Shown: positions 1 through 13,480, counted from the first letter of the stretch. The stretch is 62,000 bases of DNA from Cristatella mucedo (GCA_009760855.2 WPIO01000116.1:932501-994500), one strand, 5' to 3'. Translations and numbers: made by a program. Notes: generated by a model from the sequence alone, not told the origin.

Positions 1-3000
1 ATTATTATTATTATATAGCATAAGAACTTTGGGTCAGCCTAAGAACTGTGTTTTGTTTACTATTAAACTTTGTATTGTGTATCATTACTAGAAGGGGTCT
101 GCAGTATTTTTTTGGGTTGCCGAAAACGAGGCCAGTCGAGCCGAGCAATGAATACGAAGAGCAGCCGATGGACCAGTCCTCTCACAGGGCCATGCACTCC
201 ATACAGGCCAGCAGCCACGAAACCAACCTCTAGACTTGCAAGCACTGGCATAACCTGGCATGACAATGGCATCTGAGTACCACTAGGTTAGTGCATGACT
301 AAGCAGTCAGTTGGTTGTATCGTAATTTGATTTGAGACAGTTTGCTCCTTTGCAAGTGCGAATACCTGCAATACATACTGCAAGGAAGTTTAGAAAGTTA
401 TGCAGTTATATCTATAGTTGCATCTACAGCCATACAGTTTTCGTAGCACCTAAGAGAACAAAATTATCTTTGCATAAACGTAAATTGTGTACAAGGAAGC
501 TCGAGGATGGCAGGAAGCCACCAAACACTGGGTCCACTGTGTTTCATTGAACTAATTACGAAAGCCTGCATTGTCCTTGGTGATCAAATCGGTAAGAGAA
601 AGAGTATTTGTGAACGAAATTTCTCCTAAAACATATCTCTAAAGTGCCCTCCACTTGAAAGGTCGCCTAATTGCTTCTGGCTGTTTATTATCATGACATA
701 ATCAATCAAAGTTACCTAGACATCTCCCCAATCAAATACAGGGCAGGGCGATGCCTATGGTAAGATCACATGGTTGTGCATAGAATTGGGACAAACGTGA
801 TCTGAGGAGCCTAGATGAGCTGCAACTTGTTAGACTTTTAATTGCAGGTCTCGTGGCGGGCCATATACAGGATGTTATGTTGGCGGATCAGCAAATTCAG
901 TACTCTGTGTCTAGCCACAGGGTTTGCCTCCATGCTTGCCTTTGATAGTCAGTATGCAAGTTAAGTGCGATTTAAAGTAAATTCGTGCCTACACCAACAA
1001 TGCTAGTCAAAAGATTGAAGGAAACTGGTGAGGAGTGTAAAACTGCATCACGATTGTCAGTAGACGTTGGCCCGGTTTGCCTTACAACAGGTTTACTGTG
1101 TTGAAATTGTGGCTCTGGTTATGCTACTGTCAGAAAAGTGGCTACATCAAATAGGCGATTTCCGAATGTGCTTACTGTCCTTAGCTATGCTGCTTAGCTT
1201 GGCTAATCTTAGCTATCTTAGTTTTCTTCTTCAGCTTATCTTCCGAAGGCCGGTTGCTTATCCAGACAGTCTGCTGTAGGCATACAAGATGGTGCACATG
1301 GATGCTTGGATGCTATAACTGGCTAGGAGCTATTTAGAAGACCGGCACCTGGGTCATTACTTTTGACGTCGGAGAGTCCTCTTTCTGCTTTCGGCTATCG
1401 AGTATAGCTGCCTCTTAGTTGCCGGTGAGCATATCTCTCAGCTGCTTGCCTGGCGTTCTTGTGCTCACATCCCCATTTTGTCGAAGTATGCCATCACCTG
1501 CCCACGATGCAGCAACCATTTAGCCTGCGTTATGAAGTGCAGAGGAAATGCGGTGTCATCTGGAGATTTTAGCGAATTCAATGCATGTTTGTCAAGATGT
1601 CCAAGTGGCAATGGCATGAAACATATTTGCCGAACTTGCGCATTTCCTGACCTGTAGCTTGAGGAGCTGCCTGTAGCAGTGGTGTTCTTACAGATGGCCA
1701 ACCCACAAGGATCATTTGATATCATGTTCCGACGAGGACCTGCTAGATTTTGAACATAATTAGAGCTGGCCGACGAATTACGTGCTGGCTAATCGACAGC
1801 TTAGCTGCTTTAGCTGTGGTCCCACTGCCTCAATCCCCTCTCCTATATACGACCCAGTGGCTCTCGGTGTCCAGCATCTTGTCCTCATCGTGCAGTGCTC
1901 CAGTCTTTCGGCAGTGGAGCCAATTTGGTGCTCCTATGGGTGCTGAGCTTTTTATTGCTACAGCTTCGTCTGACCTTGAGAAACCATGTAGGTTTAACTG
2001 TTTAAGGCTGCCCTTCGTCTTCTCATAGTCCTAGCCAGGCTCTCCTGCCTATTAAAGGCATCCAGTATCCCCCTCCTTGTGTTTTGAGTATGTGTGCCTG
2101 CCCTTTCTCATGCTTATGCTGGAGAACATCCTCGTGCACACATGGTCTTGCATGTTAAGTAAAAGTAATAATACTAATAATAATTATACCAATAGGTATC
2201 CTGCATCAGTTTGTAATCTCCATCGAGTACTTTTCAACTTGCTGCAAGAGAATCAATAGTCATAGGGTTAGTGACATGGTATCAAGCATGCAGTAGCAAG
2301 CAACATGCTTAGGCCAGCATGCTCAAGCAAACATGAAGATAGAGATGGCCATCGAGTACTATAACCTCTAGCAAGTAAGAGTCAATAAATCATATTTGGG
2401 TGTGCACGCAAAGCACAAGGTAATGAATAGCCAGTTCAGTGGGTCGAAGGGAAATCTCACCAGAACAGAAAGGTCTTCAGCTGACATTGTAAAGGCTCAA
2501 AGTGATCCCATGTAGTGTGCTCCTAGCCGGAAGCGAGTTCTGGACTTTCGGTGCATGCATTGTGCTAGCAATAATAATACAATTTTTTACAGCTTAAGAG
2601 AGAACCTAATCTGTCTATGCATTTGGAACCGGCTTTGAAGAAAATGTTGCTATGACCCAGCCATTCTGCAATATCTCTGTTGAAGTCATTTTTGTCGTTA
2701 TCATTATTTCAATTCCTTGCTTGTTGGTAGCAGGAAAAAACCCAGGACAGCTCAGTGGGCCCAGTTTCCACCATAAGTTTACAGTATAGCTTAATCGACG
2801 GTGGATGTGAATTAATATTATTCACTCTCCATACATGCAATGTATGTATGTAACAACTACTCTGCATCTCATTCTGTAACTGTTCGATACTACCGGAACC
2901 AAGTGGGTGAAACACGCTGGAGAGTTCTGTCTACAAAGCACTCAAAGCCTCCGTGGCTTTTGGTCTACAGACGATAGCCAACATGCTATCTCATCCTGCA

Positions 3001-3395
3001 AAGAAGAAATTAGAAGCAGAAGCTGAGCCACGAGGGCAGCCCAGGAAATGAGCAGCACTGAAGTAGCAGCTCAGGGCTGCTCTAAAGGATGTACCACAGG
3101 CAGCTGCAGGAGAATAGACGTCGTTGCATAAATGTATGAACATTTATGGAAGTGAGTTGCACGTTCGAGGACCTGCATAGGTAAAGTGTATTCTGAAAAC
3201 TGAATTTAAAAGCTAAAGAATGAAGCAGCTAATTGTCCTTTGATAAATAACATTGTGGTTTGTCGACCTAAGTATAACTTCGTGACCGTTGGCCAATTTT
3301 TTTTAAATTATGTGAAATTAAAACACGGCTTCTTCTGGAAAATGCCGTAGTCTCAGCAGAAAGTTATGAACGTCGTCTATTCTTTGCTATTGGAT
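1..3395. other. No supported gene; old LINE tail scraps
   Basis: I see no convincing coding region in this stretch. It opens with a short ATT run. Around 2165-2330 and 2565-2640 there are AAT-rich runs followed by diverged sequence resembling the reverse complement of LINE 3' tails found elsewhere in the window. A short frame at 2967-3047 ending in a Lys/Glu-rich peptide is preceded by a possible splice acceptor, but nothing else supports it as an exon. Confidence 0.5.
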
Positions 3396-3397
3396 CC

Positions 3398-3555
3398 TAG
3401 CCCAGTGAGTGGTAAGGTGGTCCCACTTCACTATCCAGGTCGTGGGTTCAAGTCCTTCAGTAGACATTTGTAATTACCCACCACAATTGGAGCAAATGTT
3501 CCCAGTACTTTTCTTCAGCTTTATAAGTGAGGTCATTGAGTTAGCTGATCTTCAC
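3398..3555 (+). mobile_element. SINE family 2, diverged copy
   Basis: This is a tRNA-derived short interspersed element. The B-box-like segment GTCGTGGGTTCAAGTCC lies near 3450, and the copy ends with the family's typical ...GAGGTC..GAGTTAGCTGA tail. It aligns by eye with the better copies at 13530, 32169 and 49096. It is old, and the middle part is substituted. Confidence 0.5.
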
Positions 3556-4314
3556 CTTTATTTTGTGCAAAAATCAGAGGAGCTAATACAATAGTGACTG
3601 CAACCGATGCTGGTCACCTGGGTTCCTTTTTTACGACAGCTTCATTACTGACGATATTTACTATTTACATTCATAAAATTGCTCTTGCTCGTGGTCATCA
3701 TAATGGCATCATTCCAGAGTTATTGGCTGCATACCCCATCGGCTAGATGCTTGTGATTTATATTTAGCTTTGACAAGGGTATATGCTTAGACTATTCTAA
3801 TGAGAAATAAAACATGCTGCTAAATCAGCATAGCTAGTTCTGTATTTGTGATATCTCGTGCAGTAGACTGGCCTTTAGCTGAGATTCAAGTTATGGAAAT
3901 TCGACTTCAGCTGGAGCAAAAAAATTATTGAATCTAAAAGTGAGTGACGAAACCTTCATGCCAAAACGTTGATTGCCGGGCAGCTAGGTCGGTGAGAAAT
4001 GATGTGATATGGAAGATGCTCCATTCACAACAGAGTAGTCCAGCTGCTTACATTTGCACCAATTGTACAGACTGGAAGACATGCACACAGTGCTTACACG
4101 AGTCTGCATGACATATCCTAAATATATGACTAACTCTGCTGATTTATCAGGCTCTTTTATTTAGCAGTAGAACATCCTAACAAATGTATGCCTTTCAAAG
4201 GTAGAGATAAAGCAGTTTTGCCGTACTGTAATTTCAGAAAGGGTTCATGAAAAGGCTAAAATGTGGGATGTAAATGCTTGCAAAACTTATTGTGCCTCGG
4301 AGCAAAGCCACGTG

Positions 4315-4440
4315 TATATACGTATATATATGTATATATATATATATATTACACACATATATATTACTTATATAAATATATATTACATATATATATTACA
4401 TATATATATATATATATATTATACCTATATATATATATCA
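4315..4440. repeat. TA-rich microsatellite
   Basis: This is an imperfect (TA)n array interrupted by TTACA and TACG units. The open frames across it are translation of the repeat and are not genes. Confidence 0.9.
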
Positions 4441-5384
4441 GTGGCCTTACTTATCAGACATTTTACACTGGTTATGCCTTGAGCCGAGCACACAGCGGTG
4501 CTTGAGAATGGCTTGGTGTTCATTTTTATCACCAAGATAAGACACAAACTGCTCGACTATGTAGGATTATGTCAATATTTGGGAAGTCAGTAAAGAGGTA
4601 GTGGCAGACTGCTGTGATGGGTGTGGGGGTCTCATCTGAACTCCTGTCCCTTAATTACACCAACACTGGAGTCCATTGATTTCATATACTACCTTGATAT
4701 CTAATTTAAAGGAGCCCAGGAATTATCTTATTGTGAAATTTATTTTTCTGTAAAAAAAGACTACCAGTCCTTATTAACCTATTACCACCATCCTACTTCT
4801 ATGATGTTTAAATCTGCTGCTGCTATGCATAAATAACGGAATAGATATGTCCTTAGCGTCAGCTCAGGTCCCTGTACCTTTCAAAAAGGCTGTTGTGAGG
4901 CCACTAGTTGAGAATGCCACACCAGACCTAAAGGACTTGAGCAGCTTCAGTTCGGTCACCCTTCTCTTGTTCCTATCAAAGACACTTGTACGAGTTGTGG
5001 CCCACCAACTGAACTCTTATACTGAGAATTCAAAGCTAGCAACTAAGTTCGTCTGGATTTAGAGCTAATCACTCCAAAGTCAGCATTGCTTAGTTTGTAT
5101 GATGACCTGCTCATGAATCATGACTTCAGATTTGGGTAAAGTCTCTTTGCTTGTTGTGCTTGATATTTTGGCAGCATTTAATATTGTTAATCTCATAGTC
5201 CTCCTTGAGCTTATTGAATCACACCTGGGCATCACTGGCTTTGCATTGCAATGGTTCAGGTCCCCTCTCAGTAGGGGACTTCAGAATATTCATGTAAATG
5301 AACAAAAATCATCCAATGAGCCACTTGAGTATGGGCTACCTCAGGACTCTGCTCGGTCGGTTTCTTTTCAGGTTCAAAGAAAAA

Positions 5385-5449
5385 TATAACGCGACCTCGG
5401 CCAGACCTTGGTCGGGGCGAGCACCTTAACCACTGGGCCAAACCTGTGC
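5385..5449 (-). mobile_element. SINE family 1 fragment inside the LINE
   Basis: The reverse complement of the SINE 1 head is present, with ACCTTGGTCGGGGCGAGCAC and CCTTAACCACTGGGCCAAACC. It interrupts the family A reverse transcriptase between its palm region and its YADD box, so the SINE inserted later. The tail half of the SINE is missing. Confidence 0.75.
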
Positions 5450-5846
5450 AGCTTGTACTCTTCCTCTTGCCACTGTGATCGTCAAGCACAATGTAGGCTG
5501 TCACTTCTATGCAGATGACACTCAGTTGTACGTTTGCTTTCATCCCTCCCAGCCCTCAGTCACGTCGAATTCTTTCAACTCCCTGGCTGCATATTTTCAT
5601 GACACCCCCACATTGAAAGGCAGCAAGTGTATTTAAATTGAATGATGGCAAAATCAACTCAGTAGTTAACCAAGTGTGATTCAGAAATTGGAAAACCCCC
5701 TCAAAATCGCCTCTGCCAGCATATGTCCTGTTGAATCTGCAAGTAATCTAGGTGCTCTGTTCCAAAGTTACCATATATTAGACGACCACATCAGCTCCCG
5801 TCAAGTCTGCCGACTTTCAACTATACAACATTGTCAAAATTCAGGC

Positions 5847-6252
5847 TTGCTGAGACAGAGATACTGCCCTCAGAATCCGTATGGACAATAAATTAGCTGT
5901 TCCATTCCACTGCTTAAAGACCGTTGGCGGCAGAAGCTTTAGCTCTGCAGTTCCTAGACTGTGGAACTCGCTTCCACAATTTTTATGCAATGACAGTTAC
6001 TCCCCTGCTGCAACTCATCCTTTTCAGTGGTCCTGTGCTGCTACTTCCGTGCTACTCCCTACCTCGACTGCTCACCTGACTCTGCTATGCTACCCACTTT
6101 CTCTTTTTTTACGTGAAATTAAGTCTGTTGGCTAGCGAATGGGTACAGAAAGACGCTTAGGCTGTGAGTGCACTATACAAAACTCTCCTTCGTAATATCC
6201 ACCTAGTCTGAATGGCTTTGTGGAGTTACAGATGGAGATACATTACATTATA
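5847..6252 (+). mobile_element. LINE family B 3' fragment inserted in family A
   Basis: This fragment encodes the family B C-terminus (SAVPRLWNSLPQFLCND) and ends at ACATTACATT, the family B 3' terminus seen again near 6890, 27960 and 45846. Family A sequence resumes directly after it at about 6255, so this is a nested insertion rather than a normal continuation. Confidence 0.75.
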
Positions 6253-6639
6253 TCCAAATTGGTCTATGCTTTTGTGACATATGGTCTTGACTTCTGCAAC
6301 TCATTGCTTACTGGCCTACCAGCATGTGCGATCAGATGCTGACATTGCAAAACTCTGCAGCAAGGCACATCTGCCGTGAGCCACGCAATTGCCACATCAC
6401 ACCACTTCTGGCCGACCTGCACTTGCTCCCACTCAAGCAGAGCATAGATTCACAGTGCTCCTAACGCTAGCAACTCCTAACACTAACTTGCTCCTAATAG
6501 TGTGGCCTCCTCTGAGTGGCCATCGCTGCTCTGGCGCTCACGCTGCACTAAGCACTGGCACGTGTATGTGGAGTGAGCAGGTCTGGCCCTCCCTTCCCAG
6601 GCGGCTCTCTCTCTCTGTCAAGGCTTCTTAGGCCCTGCT

Positions 6640-6890
6640 AGGATTCTGCACCTGCTGACGGCTTCAACTATTCTGCTAGTGCGACATAACTTCTGCTGAT
6701 GGTTCAGCAGCCAATATAATGTTCTATACGACAAGGAAATGCTAAGTGGGGAGGCTTCGGAGTCTATTGGCTACCGAATGCATACCGAAAGCTGCTTAGG
6801 ATGTGAGTGCGCTATACAAATCTGTCCTGCCTAACACCCACATAGTCTTTATGGCTTTGCGGAAATACAGACAGAGATACATTACATTCG
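6640..6890 (+). mobile_element. LINE family B 3' end fragment
   Basis: Family B 3' sequence is present: TATTGGCTACCGAATGCATA, GCTATACAAA, and a terminal AGATACATTACATT. It is 5'-truncated, as usual for LINE copies. Confidence 0.75.
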
Positions 6891-8540
6891 GAGTGAGTGA
6901 GCTCCTGCTGCTGCCAGTGCTGCTCTCAATGGATGGAAGGGAACTGGGATGGAAGGCAGTGACATAGCAAGCATAGACATATGCTGTTGGCTGAGTGCAG
7001 GGCTGAAAGGAGCAGGAAGGCTGCCCAGGCTGGCAGCTAACCAGCCAAATTACAGGTCGAGTCACCCACCCAAGGGAGCCTTATCAAATTCAAGCCCACT
7101 CATCCCATCAATTCGACTGTGGTTTCTCTACTGGCATGCAGCCAAAGGAGCAACTAAGTAATAGATCGTCCGGGGCAGTCTGTTTGGGGAAGGGAGATCA
7201 GCAGTGACCACAAGACAGGCAGAAAAAGCCGAGCTGGTTCATGGTTGTGACTAGGCAAAGGCCGACCTACCAGAGCCGAGCTTGGCTTTATCAGCATTGT
7301 CCCAGATGCCGGAGGAGCTGGCTGTGGCTGCTGCACACTTGTCACCGTGGGCGTGGCCAGCAGCTTCAAGCCGGCCAAGTCTCCCCGGAAGAGGAAGGAG
7401 TCAAGGAAGACTTGGCGTCTGGCGCTGTGGATGCTCTGCAGTCAATTCATCTGTTAAGGCAGCCAGAAGCTAGGGTTGGCTGGACCGTGCTGCTGCTGCT
7501 GCCGTCCAGGGCTGTCACGGAGACTGAGGCAGCCTCCTCCTTTCATTGCAGCTGTTTCATCAGCTCTGAGCTCCTAGTGCCCAGTACTCGAATCTATTTG
7601 GGATCTAATGGGCTGTCGGGCTGCTGGAATGCTCCATTCCCAGTAGTCCATTCCCAAATTTTAATTGTGTGAGGCTGAGCCGTGGTGCCGTGAGGCAGCG
7701 ATTCTGCCTTTTCAGTCTCTAGTATCTGCTGGAAAGAGTGGCAGTAAGCTCTTATGTAGTGCCATCTTGAATAATGGCACCCCTAACAGTAGCACTTCCT
7801 TCGAAGCTGGGCACACTGCTTGCCCGATGTAGCTAGGGCATGAAACTACGATCATACTTGCTGAGCTTGCACTATTTTGGAGCTGCCAATGTAAGGCCTT
7901 GGAAGCACTCATGGGGACGTCGTCTAGTTCCTGGTGTAATTTCCAGAAGTGACCCCATCCAAACCTGTGATGCTTACTGCTGAACAGTTGTGTCAATTGC
8001 TCTTCATTTGATATGCAGTGCAGGTGTGTCTTCCCAAGGTCACACCTGGTGAGCTGGTCTGGCTGCACTTTTTACCTTCATCATGGCCACTGGATCAGCA
8101 TTTCCCTTCACTCTTTTCCCTTTGCTCTCACCTTCATAAAGTGATGATGGACATAGTCGATTTCATCATCTGCTACTTTGCAGCTCACATTACGCCAACC
8201 TGGTTGTCATTCTTACACTCCACGTGGTCTGTTAAGGTGTGTGGCTGGGTTGCTATTGTTGGTCATCAATCCTTTGGCTGTAAGAATTCGGTTTTTTGCA
8301 TGGGCCGTCGGTTGAATCAGTTGCAATCAGGTCCCCATCAAAGAGCATGCCTGCCGCAGTTGTGATCAATCAACCTCCTTCAGACTGTCACTCCTTGTTT
8401 AGCAAAGAATTTTCGGAATTTCCCACCAAAATATTTGTGTGTGACAGGCTGTTACTGAAGCGGGAGATTTCAACATTCAAGCTGACAGCCCTAGCTACAG
8501 CCAGGTCTATTCATTTCTTGACTGTCTGAAGAACTGTCGT
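6891..8540. other. No supported gene
   Basis: This is a moderately GC-rich stretch with several overlapping open frames at 7240-7670. One frame has a basic peptide (KPAKSPRKRKESRKTW) that looks exon-like, but no splice-consistent partner was found. I see no repeat of the main families here. Confidence 0.4.
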
Positions 8541-10050
8541 TAGACATATACTTAAAAGCCTGGATTGAATTCAGATTTCCTTGCAAACTATCGCCCAGTT
8601 TTCCTTCTTTCTTTTTGTCAGAGATTCTTGAAAAGATTGTTGCTAAGCAGATTGTAGCATACATTGAAAGTGTGACTTGTCAGAAAAATTTCCGTCGGGG
8701 CTCAAGCAACACCACTCCACCGAAACTGCTCTCCTCCATGCTACCAATGACATCCTATGCAGCAACGATGACATGAATGCCACTACCCTAGCCTTGCTAC
8801 ATCTATTGGCTGAATTCAAAGCTATTTTGGTCCGGATATCGATTGATAACACCCATCTGTGTCTGGTTTCATCCACCGACCACTCACTTGTGTAGTCCTG
8901 TAATGGTCCATCATCGATCGGTTCATTTCTTTTGTCAATGTTAACTGAGCCCCTTGGAAAAGTGATTTTGACACATGGAATTGGCTATCACATTTGTACT
9001 GACGATGCTCAGCTGTATTTTACATTTAAACCATCGGAATCTGCGGCAGCTACTTATAAACTGAATGCTTGGCTCCAGAATGTTGATCCTGAATGTCGGC
9101 AAATTTCCTTAAACTAAACGATGATAAAACTGAACTGCTACTCGTAAGATACCCCAAACATATTTCTGGACTAGAAGACTTTACTCTTTTATCAGTGACG
9201 CTGCTTGTGAGACTGTCACAGTGTGCTTTGGATTTTGGGTGTCGTCTTTAGTAGCTGCTTGAAATTTGAAGACTTCTTTAAGAAGGCTGCCTCGAAAGCT
9301 AGCCATCACATTCGATCTATGATTAGGGATTGTGTACAACAGTGGTTTGCAGAAAAACTAACTAGCTTGTCGGCTAGATGTGTGCAAATCCTTTTTGGCT
9401 GAGCTGCCAACACACCGTTAGGCCACGGCAGCTGGTGATGAGCATGGCTGCAAGGCTAGTTAATAAATTCTAGAGGTTTGACCATGTTTCTCCTTTGCTA
9501 GAAGAGCTTGGTTGGCTGCCGGTTGATCGACGGATACAAAGAAAAGTTCTTACACTGACCCACAAAGCATCCCCCCATTGCTTGACTGGTTCATACATAG
9601 CTGAACTGCTGCACCGGTGTCAGCAGCCTTATGCCTTCAGGTCCTGTATTGACAATGATTGAGCTGTTTTGTTCCTCTGCTTAAAGACCGTTGGCGACAC
9701 AAGCGTTTGCTCTGCAGATCCTAAACCATGGAGCTCACTTCCACAATTCGATTGTATGCGATGGCATCTATTCTACTGATGCCGACTAGGGCATGTCCTT
9801 ACCAGCCGCCCTGCACTGCTACCTCCTACTGCTACTCACTTCTTCAACTGGTCTCCTCGCTCAGCTAATCTGCTTTTTGTTGAGTGAGATCAAGTGCAAT
9901 ATTATTATTATTATTATTATTATTATAAAGTCTATTCGCCACCGAATGCAAACTAAAAGCTGCTTAGGCCTTCAGTGTTTTATAGAAAACTCTCCTGTAA
10001 CACCCACGCAGTCTTAGTGGTGACTTTGGGAACATCCGGTCAGAGTTGCA
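8541..10050 (+). mobile_element. LINE family B, degenerate copy
   Basis: Reverse-transcriptase remnants run from about 8560 (SDFLANYRPV) through a degraded catalytic box near 8997, where TDDAQLYF replaces YADDTQLY. LNDDKTELLL follows near 9120 and C-terminal and 3' UTR sequence near 9660-10020. An (ATT)n run at 9900-9926 sits inside the 3' region, suggesting a later microsatellite or insertion. Many stops and frameshifts make it non-functional. Confidence 0.8.
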
Positions 10051-12968
10051 TGCATTCATACAGGCAAGCATCACAGTCCTCTATCAAGTGAGCTGAAACA
10101 TCCACATACGGTAAGCTAGCAATAGCCGAGGCTCAGGGGTCAGAAGTAGACCGTAGTGTCGATGGACATTAGCCAGGCTCTGATGTATAACACACTGCAA
10201 GCATGTCAGAGTAGCATGCACCATGATGGCATACATCCTGAAGGACAGTTCTTCTAGCTTCACATATCTCCAAGAGCCAGTGTAACGACATCAATGCTTT
10301 GTCCCTCCTATTGAGATCCCTTCTTTCTCTTACTCCAACCTGCTTAAACAAACTACTTGTCTATCAGGCTAGGCATCAAACCATCTATTGTCTTCTGACT
10401 GAATTAGTTTTGCCGTGCTTGTAAACCATGGCAAATCTCTTGGCGACTACAACTTACGTTAGGATGCTCCCTAAAGGCTGGCACTTGATCCTGACTGATG
10501 TAACAACATCACCTGACTTGAAGACATTAATAAGAAGTTAAAATGCACGTGTATTATAGTATTTGCTCAGTGAGCTAGAATTGCCCCCTGCATTTGTATG
10601 AGAGCTGACACTTAGGATGTAATAAATGACCAAATGACTTGCTTCCTTTCCAGCATGAGTTATGGGTTTTGTTAAGCAATTGGTTCTCTTTGAAGGCTAT
10701 GCTGATGGCTAATATTAATATTATACAAATTTCTTGCATTATTATTGTTATTGTTCCTGTTAGTTGGAAGCCTACATTTAAAAGATATTTTGTTCTCCTT
10801 TATTGCTGTGTGAATGTGTTATTATAATCGTTACTGCACGATACTTTCTTACAAATTTCCAATAGCACTTAAAAAGTGCATGAAATATTAAAGATGCAGC
10901 TGTTTTCTTTTAGCATTGTTATGATTAGGTATGACTAATTATGGACTGGAAGTATTTCATTGTAATCTCAATTTATCAAAATGAATGCCGTGTGAGCAGT
11001 CAATGGGATACAGTGGTGGGGTGGATCCCTTTCGGGTCATCTAGCATAGTGGACTAAAGCTTCCCTAATCCTTCTGCCTACAGACTAGGAGTAACCACTG
11101 AACCCTTGGCGAACTCTGCCCGATTTCAGTTACATGACATTGCAACATTGCAACGCATGCTGAGACAAATGCGCCATTATCACATTACACCCTTTATTTA
11201 GTCCATGCATTCGCGCCAAGTTAGTTTTTACCTTTGGCATATCCCCCTCTACACTGATGCAGATAATATAAATAATAAAAATAATAGATCGTGCGTATAG
11301 CACCCTACGAGATCTATATCTATATCTAGCTGCATTATAACTTGCTGCAGGAGAATCAATAATGAAGGGTTATTGGCATGCACTTAACAGGACACTAAAA
11401 TCAAGATCAAGCGAAGGGGAAGCTGGCCCGAGCAGATGCAGTTTTCAGCTGAGATTTTAATGATGAAATGTCATTGTGCTGGTAGTTACCCAAGCTCCAG
11501 ACTCTTGGTGCTTACCAGTTAAAAGCTAGGGTCAGTAATAGATTTCAGCTAGAGCCAGGAATGGCATAATTATTAGCTTGGAAAAATATTTAATTCCCTT
11601 GGGGTTCGATAAGAACGCATCATAATGATTAATAGTATTAGCATTGCTATTAGATTCCGAATAGCAGGTGATTCGAGAGCATCATGGGGGATTATAGGTT
11701 CTGATAAACAAATTTTGCTCAGCGCATTAAGTAACTCTTATGGGAGACAGTAGATCTGGAAATTGATTCGATGTTTGATACGGAGCCAGTGAAACCTAGA
11801 CCGATGTGATGACTCTTCCTGACTAGTTATGACGTACACAGTTGGTGCAGTACTTGGCTGCTAGTAGGTGTCTGTCGGGGAGGTTTCTACTACTGCATTG
11901 CACATGTCATGCTGGCTGCCGGCTGCAAAATCGAATCCCTTGTTTCCACCCCCAGCTACCCCAGCTGCTTATTTTGGTACTGCTGCATCTCCTAGGCAAA
12001 CAAAGTATTTTGCTATAGATGCCTCACCTTCAATTGACTGCAAGAGTCCTCTGACATTTGGTGGTGTCTTTACTGTTTCTGACCAATCAATGGCTAGCAC
12101 CCACCAGCAGTTTCCGGATCCAATCTGGCTGTCTGTATTTGCTTGAGCAGATTGGGTATCAGCATAGTACCATTCTGCAGGTTGTTTACCAGACCTGTTT
12201 TTCTGCCGGCTTGTGCCTGTTCAGTCACTAGCAGGAGGGGGGGCCTAAATATGCTGCAGTATTGGAAAGCTGCAGATCCAAAAGACCCGCTGCTGACTTC
12301 CCCTGCAGTAGATTCTCCTGCATCTACTTCAGTGGCAGCACCTGCAGCAACAGCAGCAGAAAGCAGTAGCATTTTTGATGCCACTACCAGAGCCACAAGT
12401 ACATGAATCTACCGGATGCACTTACAATGACCAGATCACTGGGTCGTGGCTATAATGGGCCTACTCACTGGTATCCTTGCAGGCAGAAGGATTGCAGGTC
12501 AATACTTTTTCCCCCACTTCGATTAGTCAAAGTGTAGCTCCTCTACCATAAAGTGCTATCATATTTCAATCGCATACGTGTAAGTAAATTGGGTACATTT
12601 TTAGTATGCTTAGGACCCCCTGGCTAGATATCAGCCAGCAGGCTGACTCCCACCAATTGAGATAGCAATACAAGTCTATGAATGCATCTCATCTGGCTTA
12701 GTCATTATGGGCACTGCAGTGTCATGGTCTGGATCCTATGCTAGTAAGGAATTTCAGAGCCTAGATATAAATTGCCAGCAGCCATCCGGTTTGCATGTGA
12801 ACATATGGAGACCCCGAAGGTCAGTGTATTTCCATAGTGTATACTTGCTTTTTGCAAGGGTAATTGCCTCGCATGATGCAGGCTTTCATTTTACGCCGAT
12901 CTTGTTCAGCTGTGCAGGTGCTGTGATCTCTCCCTGCCTTTCAGCAACTCTGAATTTCCTAAAAAAAT
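10051..12968. other. No supported gene; possible unassigned exon-like frames near 12 kb
   Basis: A diverged minus-strand LINE tail lies near 11265-11345. Two exon-like open stretches lie near 11940-12110 (TKYFAIDASPSIDCKSPLTF) and 12236-12390 (LNMLQYWKAADPKDPLLTSP), each with an upstream AG that could be an acceptor. I do not recognise either peptide and could not join them in phase with another exon, so they are recorded but not called as genes. Confidence 0.3.
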
Positions 12969-13138
12969 AATATTAACTGATTTAACAGTCTCTTTTATAT
13001 AAAGACAGAAGAGCCTTTACGGCCATCACCACCGTTTGCAGCAGTGTTAAAAGATCGCCTACCGCAGGATTCGAACTCACGGCCTCGGGACCGATATCGT
13101 GAAGAGCAACGGCCTTACCTAGTGCGCAATCACGGCTC
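12969..13138 (-). mobile_element. SINE family 2
   Basis: The reverse complement of the SINE 2 consensus is present: CTGATTTAACAG...GAGCCTTTACGGCCATCACC at the left and the B-box complement GGATTCGAACTCACG near 13068. About 170 bp is retained. Confidence 0.8.
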
Positions 13139-13365
13139 ACCTACCTCCATTGCTTCATGTATTGCTGACATTTATAATTGGATGGCAGCAAACTTTCTCA
13201 AATTAAAAGATGTTAAAACCAACTAGTTTTAGGCAAACCTTATGTTTCTTCGTCTTGCTGCTAAATATAACGACCCACAAGCAAGATATCTGAGATTTAA
13301 AATCCATCTTCCTTGTCAAACCATAATTGAGGAAATTAATTGCTGACGAACCCTGTATGGAACCG

Positions 13366-13480
13366 ATGCAGTGGCTCAACTAGTTGCATGATCTGAACCC
13401 TATAGAACGACTATGGAGCAATAACGACAGGTGGCTGAGACAGGTTGTTCAGCCTAGATCAGCAGCAGACCTGTAGAAAT
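13366..13480 (+). mobile_element. Tc1/mariner-type transposase C-terminal scrap
   Basis: Translation gives HDLNPIERLWSNNDRWL around 13395-13443. This matches the SPDLNPIENLW hallmark around the catalytic acidic residues of Tc1/mariner DDE transposases. An in-frame stop lies just upstream and no inverted termini are visible, so only a relic remains. Confidence 0.65.

Larger units (their letters stand above)
4835..6460 (+). mobile_element. LINE family A (L2/CR1-like), reverse transcriptase remnant with nested insertions
   Basis: This is a degenerate copy of a non-LTR retrotransposon ORF2. In order it shows an RT start resembling FKKAVVRPL, a frame around 5120-5290 matching the palm region (LVVLDILAAFN), and a YADD catalytic box near 5510 (FYADDTQLYVCF). 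A C-terminal portion follows with LDFCNSLLTGLPACAIR near 6290. Two younger elements interrupt it: a SINE at about 5385-5449 and a family B 3' fragment at 5847-6252. Stops and frameshifts throughout make it non-functional. The assignment to the L2/CR1 group rests on motif memory and the short microsatellite tail of the family. Confidence 0.85.

Noticed and set aside
7240-7672. 143-codon frame and an alternative frame with a basic peptide (PAKSPRKRKESRK)
   Set aside because: Several overlapping frames are open because of GC content. No domain was recognised and no phase-consistent splice partner was found.
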